From: Isoetes taiwanensis
Taxonomy: Eukaryota > Streptophyta > Lycopodiopsida > Isoetales > Isoetaceae
Assembly (NCBI GenBank): GCA_021234155.1
Contig: JAJEKV010000004.1
Coordinates: 28,731,698 to 28,795,697, forward strand
Reading direction: 5' to 3'
Length of the DNA stretch: 64,000 nt
Below are positions 47,473 through 58,599 of the stretch, piece by piece (within the stretch, counting starts at the first letter, position 1; every line of letters starts with the position of its first letter). The position numbers were made by a program, and so were the translations under genes. The notes under the pieces were generated by a model. The model did not search any database, was not told the origin of the DNA, and saw only the letters and a list, made by a program, of their open reading frames with translations.

Positions 47473-47822
47473 TAATGGCGCGGGCGCGCCATTTCTGTTT
47501 GAAGTACCAGTGGCATCAAAGCCACCGGTAATTCTGATCAAAATGGCGCGCCCGCGCAATTGCGTTAAGAAGTATGTTAAGTAGGTTTTGCTAGTTAAAA
47601 TGAGGGCTGTGTGTGAAATGGCGCCGCTGCGCCATTTGGGTGAAATGGCGCCGCTCCGCCATTTGCATCTAATATCTGAAATGGCGCCGCTGCGCCATAT
47701 ACGTGCACACAAATGGCGCAGTGGCGCCATTTCACACAAATGGCGCAGCGACGCCATTTCACATACTAGATGCAAATGGCGCAGCGGCGCCATTTCACAC
47801 GAATGGCGCAGCGGCGCCATTT
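47473..47822. repeat. Palindrome array P3b (AAATGGCGC / GCGCCATTT)
   Basis: Nine copies stand directly 5' of the plus-strand ParB/methyltransferase-like gene. Centres are GGGC, GCCC, CGCT (three, one with a damaged arm), AGTG and AGCG (three). Spacing is irregular in the first half and about 26-42 bp in the second. CGCT is the reverse complement of AGCG, so the later copies are effectively inverted relative to the earlier ones. Confidence 0.95.
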
Positions 47823-47867
47823 AACTCTGTCTTGAACCTTTTTCATTTTCTCGTTGGATTTGATGCA

Positions 47868-50800
47868 GTTATCACAGTCAGGGCCCAAAATGTGGTTACC
47901 CGGAAGACCCTTGTCATGGGCGGCAGGCCTTGGTGCATGGAGATCGTCAGGGCTACACCCTTGACAGACGGTGTCGATCCAACAAAAGGAGACAAGAGGC
48001 GGGAGCTTTGCCTCCTCGTCAAGTCTAGGACGGGAGATTCAGGGGAGAAGTCGGTGTCCCAGATGGGCATCATTGTAAACATGAGAGAAGTCAAGAAACA
48101 GAACATGCTTGACTTCCTTGGCTGCACTATCGAGGATCCTGTGAATGCCACCATTGATCTGTACTGTATGGACTGGCAGACATATCCAACAATGATGGAG
48201 TCAAGCATCAAAGACCAGCCATTGTCAGCCAAAAGAAAAGGTTGGCCATTGCCTTCATACGAATCAAGGGAAAATGCCCAAATCAACAGGACAATAGAAA
48301 TCCTTAAAGGATTCGGCATATTGCGAGGAGCTCTGGACACGTCCAAGAACTCCCCGTCCTACATTGTCAGAGCCAAGACCTCAGGCAATATGGCGGCCCT
48401 CATGGACACTAGATGGTTGGAAGGCGAGGTTGCGAGAAAGAATAAAAAGGAAAAACCTGCGGCCAGAGTTGCCAAATAGAAGCCAACAGAAGTAGTTGAG
48501 CAGGTTGGAGGGGATGAACGGGTTGAACAGGTTGATCAAGATGGAGGGGCTGACCAAAAGGCAGAAAGTAATTCATTGAGTGCAAGTCCGGATCGTAAAC
48601 TGTCTCCATTGTAAGAACAAGAACTGTCTGACTCCGAAAAAACAGTGAGCGATTCAAAACACCAAGAGCAACCCAATGTGGCAGCTTCAACAGTAGATAG
48701 CGTTCCGGCAAAAAGGAAAAAGGAGACCGCTAGGGAGACAAAGGCAAGAAAGCAGCGAAAGATGGAAAACCTCCAGGTGCCCACAGAGTTAAGAATGGAC
48801 CGGGCAGTCGAGACAGAATTGGCAGAGGAGACGATGGCTAAGATACAAGAACACGGCCATATGTTTCCTCTTGGCATCACCTACACGAGAAAGGTGTCCA
48901 TTTGGGATCTAGAAGAGGCACCACCTAATATGACTGCCAGAGTCGTCAACCCGGAGCACGTCAGGTCGCTTTGCCATTCGTTTGCATCAGATCCACATCA
49001 TGTCTTCACTCCAGTTGTCCCCTTTGATCCAGATACAAAGGAGTTACTGCCCTGGTCACAGGAATCAGAGCTTGCAGGAAAATGGTTCTACATAATAAAT
49101 GGCAACCATTCCGTCTCTGCTGCACGGCTTGTTTGCAGTAAGCTGGGGAGAGAAGATTCCAGAACAGAACTCAAAAATATTTACGCGTTTAGATTATGCA
49201 GAGTTCTATCTAGGAATATTAGTGATCTAGATCTGCTTCAGCTTTCTGTGGATGTCAACGACATTGTGGCGAAGATAGTCTTCAAGGAGCCTTATGCAAA
49301 TCAGATACACCACCTTCGGAGGCAGTATCAGGAGTGCGGTAGACCAGCACCAGCCGGAAAAGGACAGTCACGAAGTGACAAGTACAAGGTATGTTCTCGC
49401 CTGCCTAACCATAGTGTAAGGTCAAATGGCGCAGTGGCGCCATTTGGCGTCAAATGTCTAACACTTCTAACAAAATAAGTTTTGTTTCAGCACTACCTTC
49501 AAATGGTAGAAAAGATTCTCCGAGGCAAACACACAAAAGACGTCAACAGGTTCGTCTTCATGCCGGATGAAATTTATACTATCTTCCGCCAAATGTGGAA
49601 CAAATGGAAGAAGGGTGAGCTGAAGGACAATAAGGGTCAAGCTATAGTAATCAATTGGGCAAAGGACAAAGATTACTTTAGCGAGAACTATCTCAGGTGC
49701 ATGAGAGGCTTAGACTATGAAGATTGTAGAACAGTCCTACAAGAAGCTGTCAATGGAGATATCTATGTGAAAGTCACCTCAGATTACAAGGGTGATAGCT
49801 TTTTCAAGACCAGAGCACAAAACTTGAGAATTATGGCATACATGAAAAAGGAGATACTGCACTTTATCTCAGATCAGTTAGGCGTAAAGTACAAAAAGTT
49901 CGAGGACTTAAGGAAGGGGTTCGAGGGCTTCTCTGATGGTTGCATCTTGGGTTGGGGGGTTATTTACCATAAGTGGGTCTCAGAAGGAATACTTAAAGAC
50001 GGAGTCCATGGTAACATGCCCATCTCCTTAGGCAGAACGATTCGGAAAATGATTAAGCCAGAGGATGAAAAAGAGTTGCCAAGGTTTTTCTTGGAGTGCG
50101 TTCCAGCCAGTGGCATTTCTCAAGAAAAAAATTCTTTTCCTGCCAGCATGATCTGTCTTGATGCGAGGCAGATTGCTCCGCTATTGAAGATACCATATCC
50201 AAGTTCTTTGATGCCGCATCACAGATGACAGAAGTAGAGACATACTGGATTCTTTGTTTTGTCTGGCCGGAGCATACCTCTCTATTTCTTAATGGCCTTG
50301 AAAGACTAGAATCCAGGTCCAGAGTGTTTGTAGGTGTTTATGAGGAAGAAACTGGACCCTCGGGAGGTGCTAGAACAAAAGAACCACATGCTCTTGTTTT
50401 GGCAACGCATCAGAGCCTGATGAAGATCTGGACCTCAGGTTCTATGGTGACCATCCTCGTAAAACACCTGAAGTTCCTGCTACTTTAAAAGTGGCCATTG
50501 GAAGTGAGGCTGACAATATGGCTAAGAAGCTTATGCAGGACAGATTCAAATACGGTTGGCAGGGTATGGATGGAGAGTATCTTGCGCACAAACAGATCGG
50601 TGCTGCTACCTAGTTGATAAGCTCTGCCCTCCAGGTAACATCGTCCTTGATTTCTTCTCCTCTGACGCTTTTTCTAGGGCTGCACTACATGTTGGTAGGA
50701 TCAGTGTGACATACGAGCATGATCTAGGAAAGATTAAATGCATACAAGGCATTCTGGGTCGGATCGAGAACATCCTATACCCCTTGCTTGCTCCAGAGGC

Positions 50801-50993
50801 CATTAATACACGCACACCTTTGAGACTGAAAGGTGTAGAGGCTGGAGAGACCTCTGGTCCCAAAGACTTTGTAGACACGGCGGCATCAGGATCAGGCGGT
50901 GGTAACGCAGAGGATGAGATTGTTGATATGAGTAAAATCAACCCAGATGATTTTACAAAAGTGGACGATGACCAATTTGATGACGCCTACTAA
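47868..50993 (+). pseudogene. ParB-like / degenerate DNA-methyltransferase-like protein gene
   Basis: One frame runs from a likely acceptor at 47868 to 50228, with in-frame TAG (48477) and TAA (48612) in a charged linker. The N-terminal part (RPWCMEIVRATPL...) is unrecognised. A ParB/Srx-like fold follows: VSIWDLEE, NPEHVRSLCHSFA, IINGNHSVSAARLV (the GxxR-like box as GNHS), then DLLQLSVDVND. Intron 49389-49490 (GTATGT...TTTCAG, 102 bp, phase 0) precedes HYLQMVEKILRGK. Frame breaks occur near 50165 and 50400-50600. The C-terminus, LVDKLCPPG then NIVLDFFSSDAFSRAALHVG, matches motif I of class-beta DNA methyltransferases, but the FxGxG glycines are replaced. No DPPY/NPPY box was seen. ParB-beta methyltransferase fusions are known in bacteria and phages; activity here is unlikely. 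Confidence 0.55.
49424..49445. repeat. Palindrome P3 copy inside intron
   Basis: One perfect P3 unit with centre AGTG lies inside the 102-bp intron 49389-49490, the same family as the arrays on both sides of the gene. Confidence 0.95.
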
Positions 50994-51061
50994 AAGGCAT
51001 TGTAAACTAAGAATTATTTGATCAGCAAGGTCTTTTCTTTGTACATTCCCACTTGTATATA

Positions 51062-51365
51062 ATGAAATAGCGCAGCTGCGCCATTTGTAGGCTCATTAAA
51101 TTTTACCAAATGGCGCAGCTGCGCCATTTGTTTTATGATTTAAACGGCGCGGCCGCGCTGTTTGCCTGGCCTAGTTGGTGCTTTTGTACATAAAATTTGC
51201 CTGACTTTATTTCTACCACTGCTTGTTGTATGTTTTTCTCTTTAAATTTTTAACAAATGGCGCCATATTTTTTTTAAAAAAATAAGGACTGTCGCGCCAT
51301 TTCAACTAAATTGTAGCGTTTGGTAGGATATTTGCCAACCTCTTCATTAAATAGCGCCATTTTGC
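51062..51365. repeat. Palindrome cluster P3c in 3' flank
   Basis: Copies with centre AGCT start near 51065 and 51109. A variant with arms AAACGGCGC and GCGCTGTTT lies near 51142, a stretched copy at 51254-51302 has its arms separated by an A/T run, and a half copy lies near 51350. They start about 70 bp after the stop at 50991-50993. Confidence 0.9.
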
Positions 51366-51620
51366 TTCCTAAAAGTGTGAAAAAAGGGGGAAGAAACTAA
51401 TTTCGATACAAAATGGAATCACGAAATTTCCATATTTAATGAAATTGTGCTTCTACATATGAATGATAAACATCAAAAAACATTGTTTCGCGTTATTGTT
51501 GGTGCCAAGAATTATATTAGCTTCAAATTCCTGCCTTGTAAACAATTGCCATGCCGAAAGAGACCTCCATTTGTAGATTTAATTTTTATAAAGCATGCAA
51601 TTGAAAGTTTAGTTACGGCT

Positions 51621-51960
51621 TTAGCTAATGGCATCTAGTGGACTTTCACACTTGTCATACATATTAATATGAACATTTGACAGAGTAAGATCCAGACCCA
51701 TGCCATTTGCTGAAATGTGTTCATGCAGTTGTTTCCCCTCACTTAAAGATTTCATAACAGCAAAAACATCAATGATGGTTAAATAAGTAACCCTATCAAG
51801 AGCAATACCTGGTTTACAAGCTTCCATACTGAATGCATGCTGTGAGCAAAGTATTCCATGAGACAATATCATGTTTCGGCATGTTATCAAACAAGCATCA
51901 CTTTCTAAGCATCCACATCTAGTGTATGTTCCATGATATTCCATTTCTCCTCTATATGAT
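51621..51960 (-). pseudogene. PPR-repeat fragment
   Basis: The minus-strand frame has the PPR phrases RVTYLTIIDVFAVMKSLSEG, QLHEHISANGMGLDLTLSNV and INMYDKCESPLDA. It is a short piece without start or end, with a disordered N-terminal part (YTRCGCLESDA). Confidence 0.65.
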
Positions 51961-52302
51961 AAAATACTAGAAATGCTTCTTGCAAATCACTGCATTTGCC
52001 ATACATTCTAATTACTGATTACTGGATTTTGTGTCCTCAATTGAAATATCTATCCTAACTAACATAAGCCAAAACTATAAATGCAAGTTGACCTTTTGCT
52101 ACTAGTGTCCAGAATTTGCCCTTTTGCTACTGGTGTGCAGAACCACCTAATTGAGCTCTGAATCTTTATTTTATCTCAGATTGTCGATGCCCTCCTCAAA
52201 ACTGTTTCAAGCCCAAAGCATATGAATTAAATGCTTAAATTGCTGGTGCACTGGTTTGCCCAACAAAAACACAGAGAAACCTAAGATTACTTACCTTCTC
52301 AA

Positions 52303-52441
52303 GAAAGCATCTGGAAACAAAAAGCTTGTTCCTATGCTCAGGACATGAAGCCATAAACGCAGGGGAACCTCCAATAAGGCTGCCGGAATCGCCTCCAGCG
52401 GATGGCAGGCGAAGCTTCAAAGGGATTTGGCAGTCGCCCAT
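52303..52441 (-). CDS. Possible first exon of an unrecognised gene
   Basis: The minus-strand ATG at 52441 opens MGDCQIPLKLRLPSAGGDSG, continues to RCFLEK and meets a good donor (AAG|GTAAGT) near 52303. I do not recognise the protein and found no downstream exon; the PPR fragment further along this strand is not its continuation. Confidence 0.25.
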
Positions 52442-52849
52442 CATTTGTTACGGATAGAAAATGGTTATGATGAGATGAAGGGGCGTTACCACAACAACGC
52501 CCCCACCACGCTTTTATCCATTTGCCTTAGGCCCAATGCCTTTGTATTTTTGGCTGAACCCGGCGGTCCCGTTCACGCTTTTTTATTGATGGTTTATCAA
52601 AGGAGTAGATTATACCAAAATGAGTTTCCAGTGTATCTCAAAAGTTTCCGGCGTGCAAGAATCTAAAAACCTTAGGCTCAACATTAGATGAAAAAATATA
52701 AAAAGTTTTTCACCGCCGGAAATACAACTAGTGATTGTGGCCGTCAGATAGTTAGATATGCTTAAAATATGCTCAAAATGCTCAAAACCCGCCCTCTCCC
52801 TAACGAATTGCCCCCCTTAACAGGGGGCAATCCAAAAAATCAATTAAGA

Positions 52850-53350
52850 AGCATATACAAGAACAAATCGACTTCAATATGAAGCAAGAATTAAGCAAAT
52901 CACCCATTTAAAATGAACACAAGACAAGGGATAAATGAGCATGACAGCTTGATAGAGTGAAGAACCAAGACATAATGTTGAAAATTTGTGATGTTCATGA
53001 AGCCGTGGTCCAATAGAATGCCGCTTGAAATATATCTAAAATAACAAAAACATGGCAGCTTGAAAGAGCGAAGAAGTAAGAAAAAATGTTGAAATTTTTA
53101 TCCATAGACATGAAGCCACAATCCAATTCGAATATGGCTTGACCAGATCTAAAAGAACAAAAAACTCGAAAATGAAACATGTTAAGGAACCATTAGTCAT
53201 GTCGAAATCAACAAACAAGCATATACAAGAACATATCAAGTTCAATATGAAGCAAAATTGAGCAAAACATCCATCTGAAATGAGCATAAGCCAAAGGGGC
53301 GAGGAAGAACATTTGCAAACTAGTGCGGGGAAGAACATCCGCCCAAACAA
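52850..53350. repeat. Diverged direct repeats
   Basis: AAGCATATACAAGAACA with TTCAATATGAAGCAA occurs at about 52850 and 53217. A segment with GAAGCCGTGGTCCAAT or similar recurs near 52995 and 53110 and matches 31655-31775. GGGGAAGAACATC recurs three times at 53300-53390. Confidence 0.6.
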
Positions 53351-53629
53351 CACAACAAAGAAAACAGGGTGGGGAAGAACATCTACCTAATCAGAAAATA
53401 TCAAATGCACGAAAATTTAATTAAGCCATAGCTAGAGATCATCTTTCGCTTCCCTTCACATGTCAAGTTCTGGAAGAAGTGGCTGAACATGAGATATATT
53501 CTTTTACAGATAAGTTTTTGGAGCCATGGCTGCCCAAACACAGTGATCAAGAACACAAGAAGATTGATGAGTGCAAAACAAAGCCAGCTACCCCTTGGCC
53601 CGCACCCCCACACCAGCCTATCGACAGCA

Positions 53630-53765
53630 ATCACCACCACCACCACCACCACACAATCCACCACACAGGAGCAGTCACAAATAGAGCACCACACAAAAGC
53701 AGATGCAACCACCACATCCCATCCACATCACACGACAACAACCCCACACACCACATTCCATACAC
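53630..53765. repeat. (CAC)n-rich low-complexity tract
   Basis: A CAC/CCA-rich run yields His-rich ORFs in several frames. This is microsatellite-like DNA rather than a gene. Confidence 0.7.
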
Positions 53766-54777
53766 ATGACACAAGAATGGATGCAGTCACCACACCTATG
53801 GACACTAGGACGCAACATCACACAATCGGCATGCAATAGACTGGAGGCGATTCCGCAACGCCCAAGCCATGATCAGGTCGAACTGTAGCCATCATCACGA
53901 AAGCGTCGGACGATAAACGAGCAGGACACAATGCTGACAATATTTCTGCAATGTTAGGGCTCTTGGGTTCATTCAGTATCTGTGTCATGTCATAAGTTTG
54001 AGTCCAAATAGACAATAACACAAAATGACGAAATAGAACCGATGAAAACACACTCTCGGGCCAACGGAGGGCAACCCCTCATGCGCAGCACCTTGTTTAT
54101 GAAGTCATGGAACAAACATTTAGGTTTTTTCGACTACATCCTTTTCTGTTAGAGTTTGAATTGAGAAAGTTTGCATTAAAATGCCCTCCATAATAATTGG
54201 GTTTAGAACTAATTCCAAGTTAGTGAAGAGAAATGTTCGCGGCGGCCAAGGCCGCCGCGATAAATTTCTTGTATAAATAATTGATATACTTTTTGATGTA
54301 GTAACAAAAGGCATTCTACAACTTATTCTTAAGCTATCATGCCATAAGTAAAAATAGAAATGCTCACAACTTCTTCCATCTTTGCCCGTCAAAATGCTTT
54401 TTAAGAAAACAATTATACTTTGAGCATGTTATACAATATTGAACTTCCCTCTTTGTTCTGTTCGTTGGATCTTGGAGTTCACTCCATTATTGATGGAATC
54501 TATTGATGGTGCAATTTATCTACTGGAGTGTAAGGTAATGGGATGCATGGAATCCTTCAACTGAAAAATGATAACATATAGCAAATTTCATTTGAGGATG
54601 TTGACAAAATTAAATTAAATGTTTTCTGTCCTTTTTTCAGCAAACTTGTATAACCTAATGTACAAGATTCCCTTGAATTGTCCACATGTCATGTCACGTC
54701 AGTCAAATCTATTCTAAACCATTAGATTCTTGTGAGGAGGACTCGCGATACGCACACCAAACGTCGGATAGATGGGC

Positions 54778-55560
54778 GATTGTTATAATAGGGCATAACA
54801 CCCTTATTCCAAGGTGTTATCGCTCTCTTCTCCATCTTGTCCTTTGATGACCATTTTTTGCTAGCAATTAGAAGATAAATAATTGGATCCAATTTCTTGA
54901 AGAATAGCTTAATTCCAATGATAAATTTCTGAATGATTTTGAAGGTGGAGCGCAATTGCCACTTGGGCTGATTATCAATCCTCTTCAAAAATTTTATTTC
55001 CTATGAAACATAGTAAAAACATGAAAGAGTTTGGTCCTTAAAAATTTGCAATCTTGCATTTTGATAATCTTTAGGATGAATTGTGTAAAGGATACAATAC
55101 ACATTACCTCAAAGGTGCCTTTAAAGGTGCTGGATTGTTTGTGATCCCATTATCAAAAAAGTTTTTAGCTTAGAACATTGTTGTTGCAGTTATGAGCTTG
55201 CACATGCAATGGTGCCTACAGTGCCTATGGCCTTATCCATAAATGATTGCATGGAGTAATTTGCTATCGGAATAGTTCTAAGTCTTCATTTTCATAAATT
55301 CCACCACATTCACAAGCTAGGCCTAAGATTTCACTGGGTTTAGAGGGCAACCTATCTTGCATCACCAACTTGTTGCCAATGACTGCATGAAAAGTTCGAA
55401 GCCCTAAACCTTAATTAAACTAAAACCCTAGATTCGAAGCCCTAAACCTAAATTAAACCAAAACCCTAGATTCGAAGCCCTAAACCTAAATTAAACAAAA
55501 AAAAACCCTGCAGGCCAGACGAGCCCTAAATACTGATGTAACTTATAAAGCTGCGAAAAG
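54778..55560. repeat. Second copy of the sequence captured at 2.4-3.8 kb
   Basis: 54778-54976 matches 2455-2657 in the same orientation (for example GATTGTTATAATAGGGCATA and GGTGGAGCGCAATTGCCACT). 54995-55560 matches 3755-3265 inverted, up to ATAAAGCTGCGAA. Here the two blocks are joined directly, so this copy shows the arrangement before the foldback arms came between them. Confidence 0.8.
55397..55508. repeat. 38-bp minisatellite with CCCTAAAC words
   Basis: Three units of TTCGAAGCCCTAAACCTAAA with TTAAACCAAAACCCTAGA follow each other. The copy at 3.35 kb has only one unit. CCCTAAAC resembles the plant telobox or telomere-like sequence, common near transcription starts. Confidence 0.75.
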
Positions 55561-56144
55561 GAAGCTCTTCTCCGGTCTTCTCCGAGCAAGAGGTAGGTTT
55601 ACAGATTCTGTTTGTTTGGTCTGCTTTCTTTTCCGACTTGTTTTGCTGTGCTGAGCAATGCAAATGATGTACAACCGTGATCCAACTCCTATTTTTCCAT
55701 GAGGCTAAACAAACATTCGAGCTTTTTAAATCTGATGTGTTGCTCGACCACATTATTCTGTTTTCCGGTGATGACAAACGATGACGAGTCTGAGTCTGGT
55801 CGCTGCTTCGAGTTTTTCTTAATCTTATTGGCGATGTTCTATTGTCGAGAAGGATTAGGGTCTCTTGAAGTAGCGAGGCTGGCTTGCTGGCCACTCTGAA
55901 GCAAATTGAGGCATTTGTCTGAGGATATTTCTCTTCTAGTATTTTGTCTCTTAGTTTCTGGGCTTCTGTTCCTGTTTTGTTGTGTTATACTCTTTTTGGG
56001 CTTGAATGATGAGAATAACGACGGTCTTCTGAGCCTTCTGTGATGGTTAAATCTTTGAGACCTGAATGCTAGCAAATTGCTCTGCATCTCTGTTGACATG
56101 CATTGTACTGAGGGCTTTCATACAAAGATGTTGCGTGCTTGTTG

Positions 56145-56172
56145 CATTCATTATTATTATTATTATTTTTTT
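56145..56172. repeat. (TTA)n microsatellite
   Basis: Seven or so ATT units followed by a T run. Confidence 0.8.
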
Positions 56173-56329
56173 GTCAAATCTAGCTTCTGAAGAAGGCACA
56201 TAGAAAATATTTCTATAAATGAGTGAAAATAGCTCCTCTTTTGGTTTTGGTCTCTGCGATGCCACGTTCAAAGTAAGAGATGCTATGAAAGTAAAGGGAA
56301 GTCTAGTTTTCTGTTTTTAATAATATCAA

Positions 56330-56520
56330 TAAACTTGAAGATCGAAAACTGGAAATGACAACTGGTCTGAAAATTGAAAAAACGGTGATATAGTTCCTTA
56401 AAAAAAATCTGAATATCGAAGCCTCTAAGTGACATCAAACTTGTCTGAAAATTAATAAAACCTTGATGAAATGACATCAAACTTGTCTGAAAATTGAGAA
56501 AACATTGAAATACTAACTAA
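56330..56520. repeat. GACATCAAACTTGTCTGAAAATT tandem repeats
   Basis: Three to four units sharing ACTTGTCTGAAAATT with A-rich linkers; the two last units are nearly identical. Confidence 0.6.
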
Positions 56521-56704
56521 CATGACTGTGTTAAGTCCATGTATTGCGAGATCATATCCCTGTGTGCGATTACATGCCTGCAAAGTTATATCTCCCACTT
56601 CGACGTTAGAAATGACAAATCTTTCAAAATAAACATTAGACATGAAAATAGAGGGGTCTAAAGGGAAGTGACTGAAAATAGATAAATAAGTTCTTTAAAA
56701 AGTG

Positions 56705-56905
56705 GGATTCCCATCTTGCGTAACCATTTTCAGGGCAGTGCTGTTTGTTTCTGCTAGTGGGCAGTGCTGGACGCAACATTGGTTGCAAGTAACTGAACAT
56801 AGATGAATGAAAATAAAAAGATTGAACTGTGGGTGGATTCCCATCTCACTGATCAATGTCAGGTCAGTGCTGTTTGTTCCTGCTGGACGCAACATTGGCG
56901 CTGCT
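56705..56905. repeat. Direct repeat of ~100 bp
   Basis: GGATTCCCATCT, GTCAGTGCTGTTTGTT-like and CTGGACGCAACATTGG occur in the same order at 56705-56785 and 56832-56898. Confidence 0.6.
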
Positions 56906-57480
56906 TATTCCGCTTATCTAATTTATGTCAGTGCGTATTTCTGCGCTCAGCTGTAGTCATTTTTCTCCCTTCTAGTCCCCTGCATCTTCCAATCCAAGTA
57001 TGTATTGGGGCTTAGGATTTGGTTCCTTCTCTTTTAGATCTCTATAAGATTTTATCCGTCCAGATTGGTCTCTCGCAGATGTTCATTTTGGAGACTAGGT
57101 TTACCAAATTTTAGATTTGTTTGTATTGCAGTTTTAGACATTCCTTTAATATGATTGGCACAGATTATATTACGAGGGTTGCCAACCTATATATGGCATA
57201 TCTAAAAGTACAAAGTAAGATGTATCCCATTCGGTTACTGGGGGTAGGTTCTGCTCAATTGAGTGCTGTATCGTCTTCTGTAAATCAAGTTAAAGTGCAC
57301 GAATTTGACCGATGGCATAAATAAAGTTATTAGCCTGACTTCCTTTTAGTGGCATAATGTTTGGACTTTTTTCTCGTTAGGTGCTCTAATTTGTGTTGTT
57401 TAATTTTGTACATCACAGATCTTCATCAAATGTTAAGAAGTACTTTCTGATAACTATGATCATGGTCTTTACTGGTGTAG

Positions 57481-58584
57481 TTTGGCGTAGATGGGTTGCC
57501 TCCGGTCGAGCAACCCCTCGAATAACCAATATCCATTTGCCTAATCCTTATACAGTGAGTGAAATGCTTTTCCTTCTGTCTCTACTTAATGTTTGAGTCT
57601 AAAGTTTACCTCAAACTTATAGTATGAGGAAGGATTGCGGTCTGGACATTGTGATCCTGGAATATTAACTTCATTTGCTTACAAAACTTTTAGGCTGAAA
57701 TGGAGTTTGAAGATGGGCGGAAATTCACTTTTCCTGCTGAGTTTTTGAGAGTGCAAAGTCCAGCAGCTGATAGCAAGCGTGGGAAAGCGAAGGTATTGGA
57801 TGAAATTTTGTGTGTTAATCATGCCATCATATGTTCCTTTTCTTGCGCAAAGTGGTTTCTGAAAGAAGGCATGTGGAAATGATGACCGTGGATGCTATGG
57901 TTCTTTTCTTGTGCCAGGTGATTTCTGGAAGAAGGCATGTGGGAATTATGGCCATGGATCTTGTTGGGAATTATGGCATCAAGTAAGAATTATTGATTAT
58001 ATGGTGAAATATATTGCTTAATGCTATATATGTTTATCAATGTTATCATATATCACTACAGAAATTGGCAAAATGTGAAATATGTTCTATTGGTACTTGC
58101 ACCTTGTCAGACATTACTTAAGGTCCTTATTTTGAAGCCATTGTTTTATCACAAATTTGATTAAATATCATGGGATTTCTTATTTGCACGTCAAAATTAT
58201 TTGCAAGTTGAGTTGAATTCGTTCATGGAGACCAAATGACTTATGGCCTAAGAGAAAGTTGCTTCTTAAGATGCACATTACATTAAGTCAAATTTTCTAA
58301 GTAGCATCTATGCCTTTGGTTTGGATGTTTGGTACCTTTTATCTTGATACTTGAAGCTGAGCTGGAGTTTACTAGGCAGGCAAAGGAATAGGGCATGTAC
58401 TTGATGTATTTGCCTTTACATGTGACTAATACTTTCTATTACTTTCAGAATCAAATTCGATGATTTACATAATACTGGTATATACACATGGGAATTTTTG
58501 TACAATCTTGGAGAAAGAAAATTCTCATTGATGAAAAGTTATATTCAATCATTAAGGCAGCACGGCCTTCGCAGAGACCCTTAG
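57481..58584 (+). CDS. DUF971 (GBBH-like N-terminal) domain protein
   Basis: Four exons join in frame. 57481-57554 ends in RITNIHLPNPYT. 57694-57792 gives MEFEDGRKFTFPAEFLRVQS. 57918-57982 gives VISGRRHVGIMAMDLVGNYG. 58449-58584 gives IKFDDLHNTGIYTWEFLYNL, then KSYIQSLRQHGLRRDP and stop. All introns are GT-AG. This is the complete DUF971 fold, named after the N-terminal domain of gamma-butyrobetaine hydroxylase; plant single-domain members are poorly characterised. No stop or frameshift occurs, the cleanest gene here. The N-terminal exon, expected to encode a targeting peptide, was not found; an upstream exon may start near the TATAAAG at 55541. Confidence 0.85.
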
Positions 58585-58599
58585 GTGATGGATATGTTG

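Noticed and set aside
47446-47824. ORFs rich in MAPLRH / GAAAPF repeats on both strands
   Set aside because: Translations of the P3b palindrome array.
47473-51365. P3 palindromes as true bacterial parS sites
   Set aside because: The sequence does not resemble the known parS consensus, and the ParB-like block here matches the fold found in methyltransferase fusions, with no helix-turn-helix seen. Only a loose analogy is left.
53479-53839. His-rich ORFs
   Set aside because: Caused by the CAC/CCA low-complexity tract; several frames are open at once.
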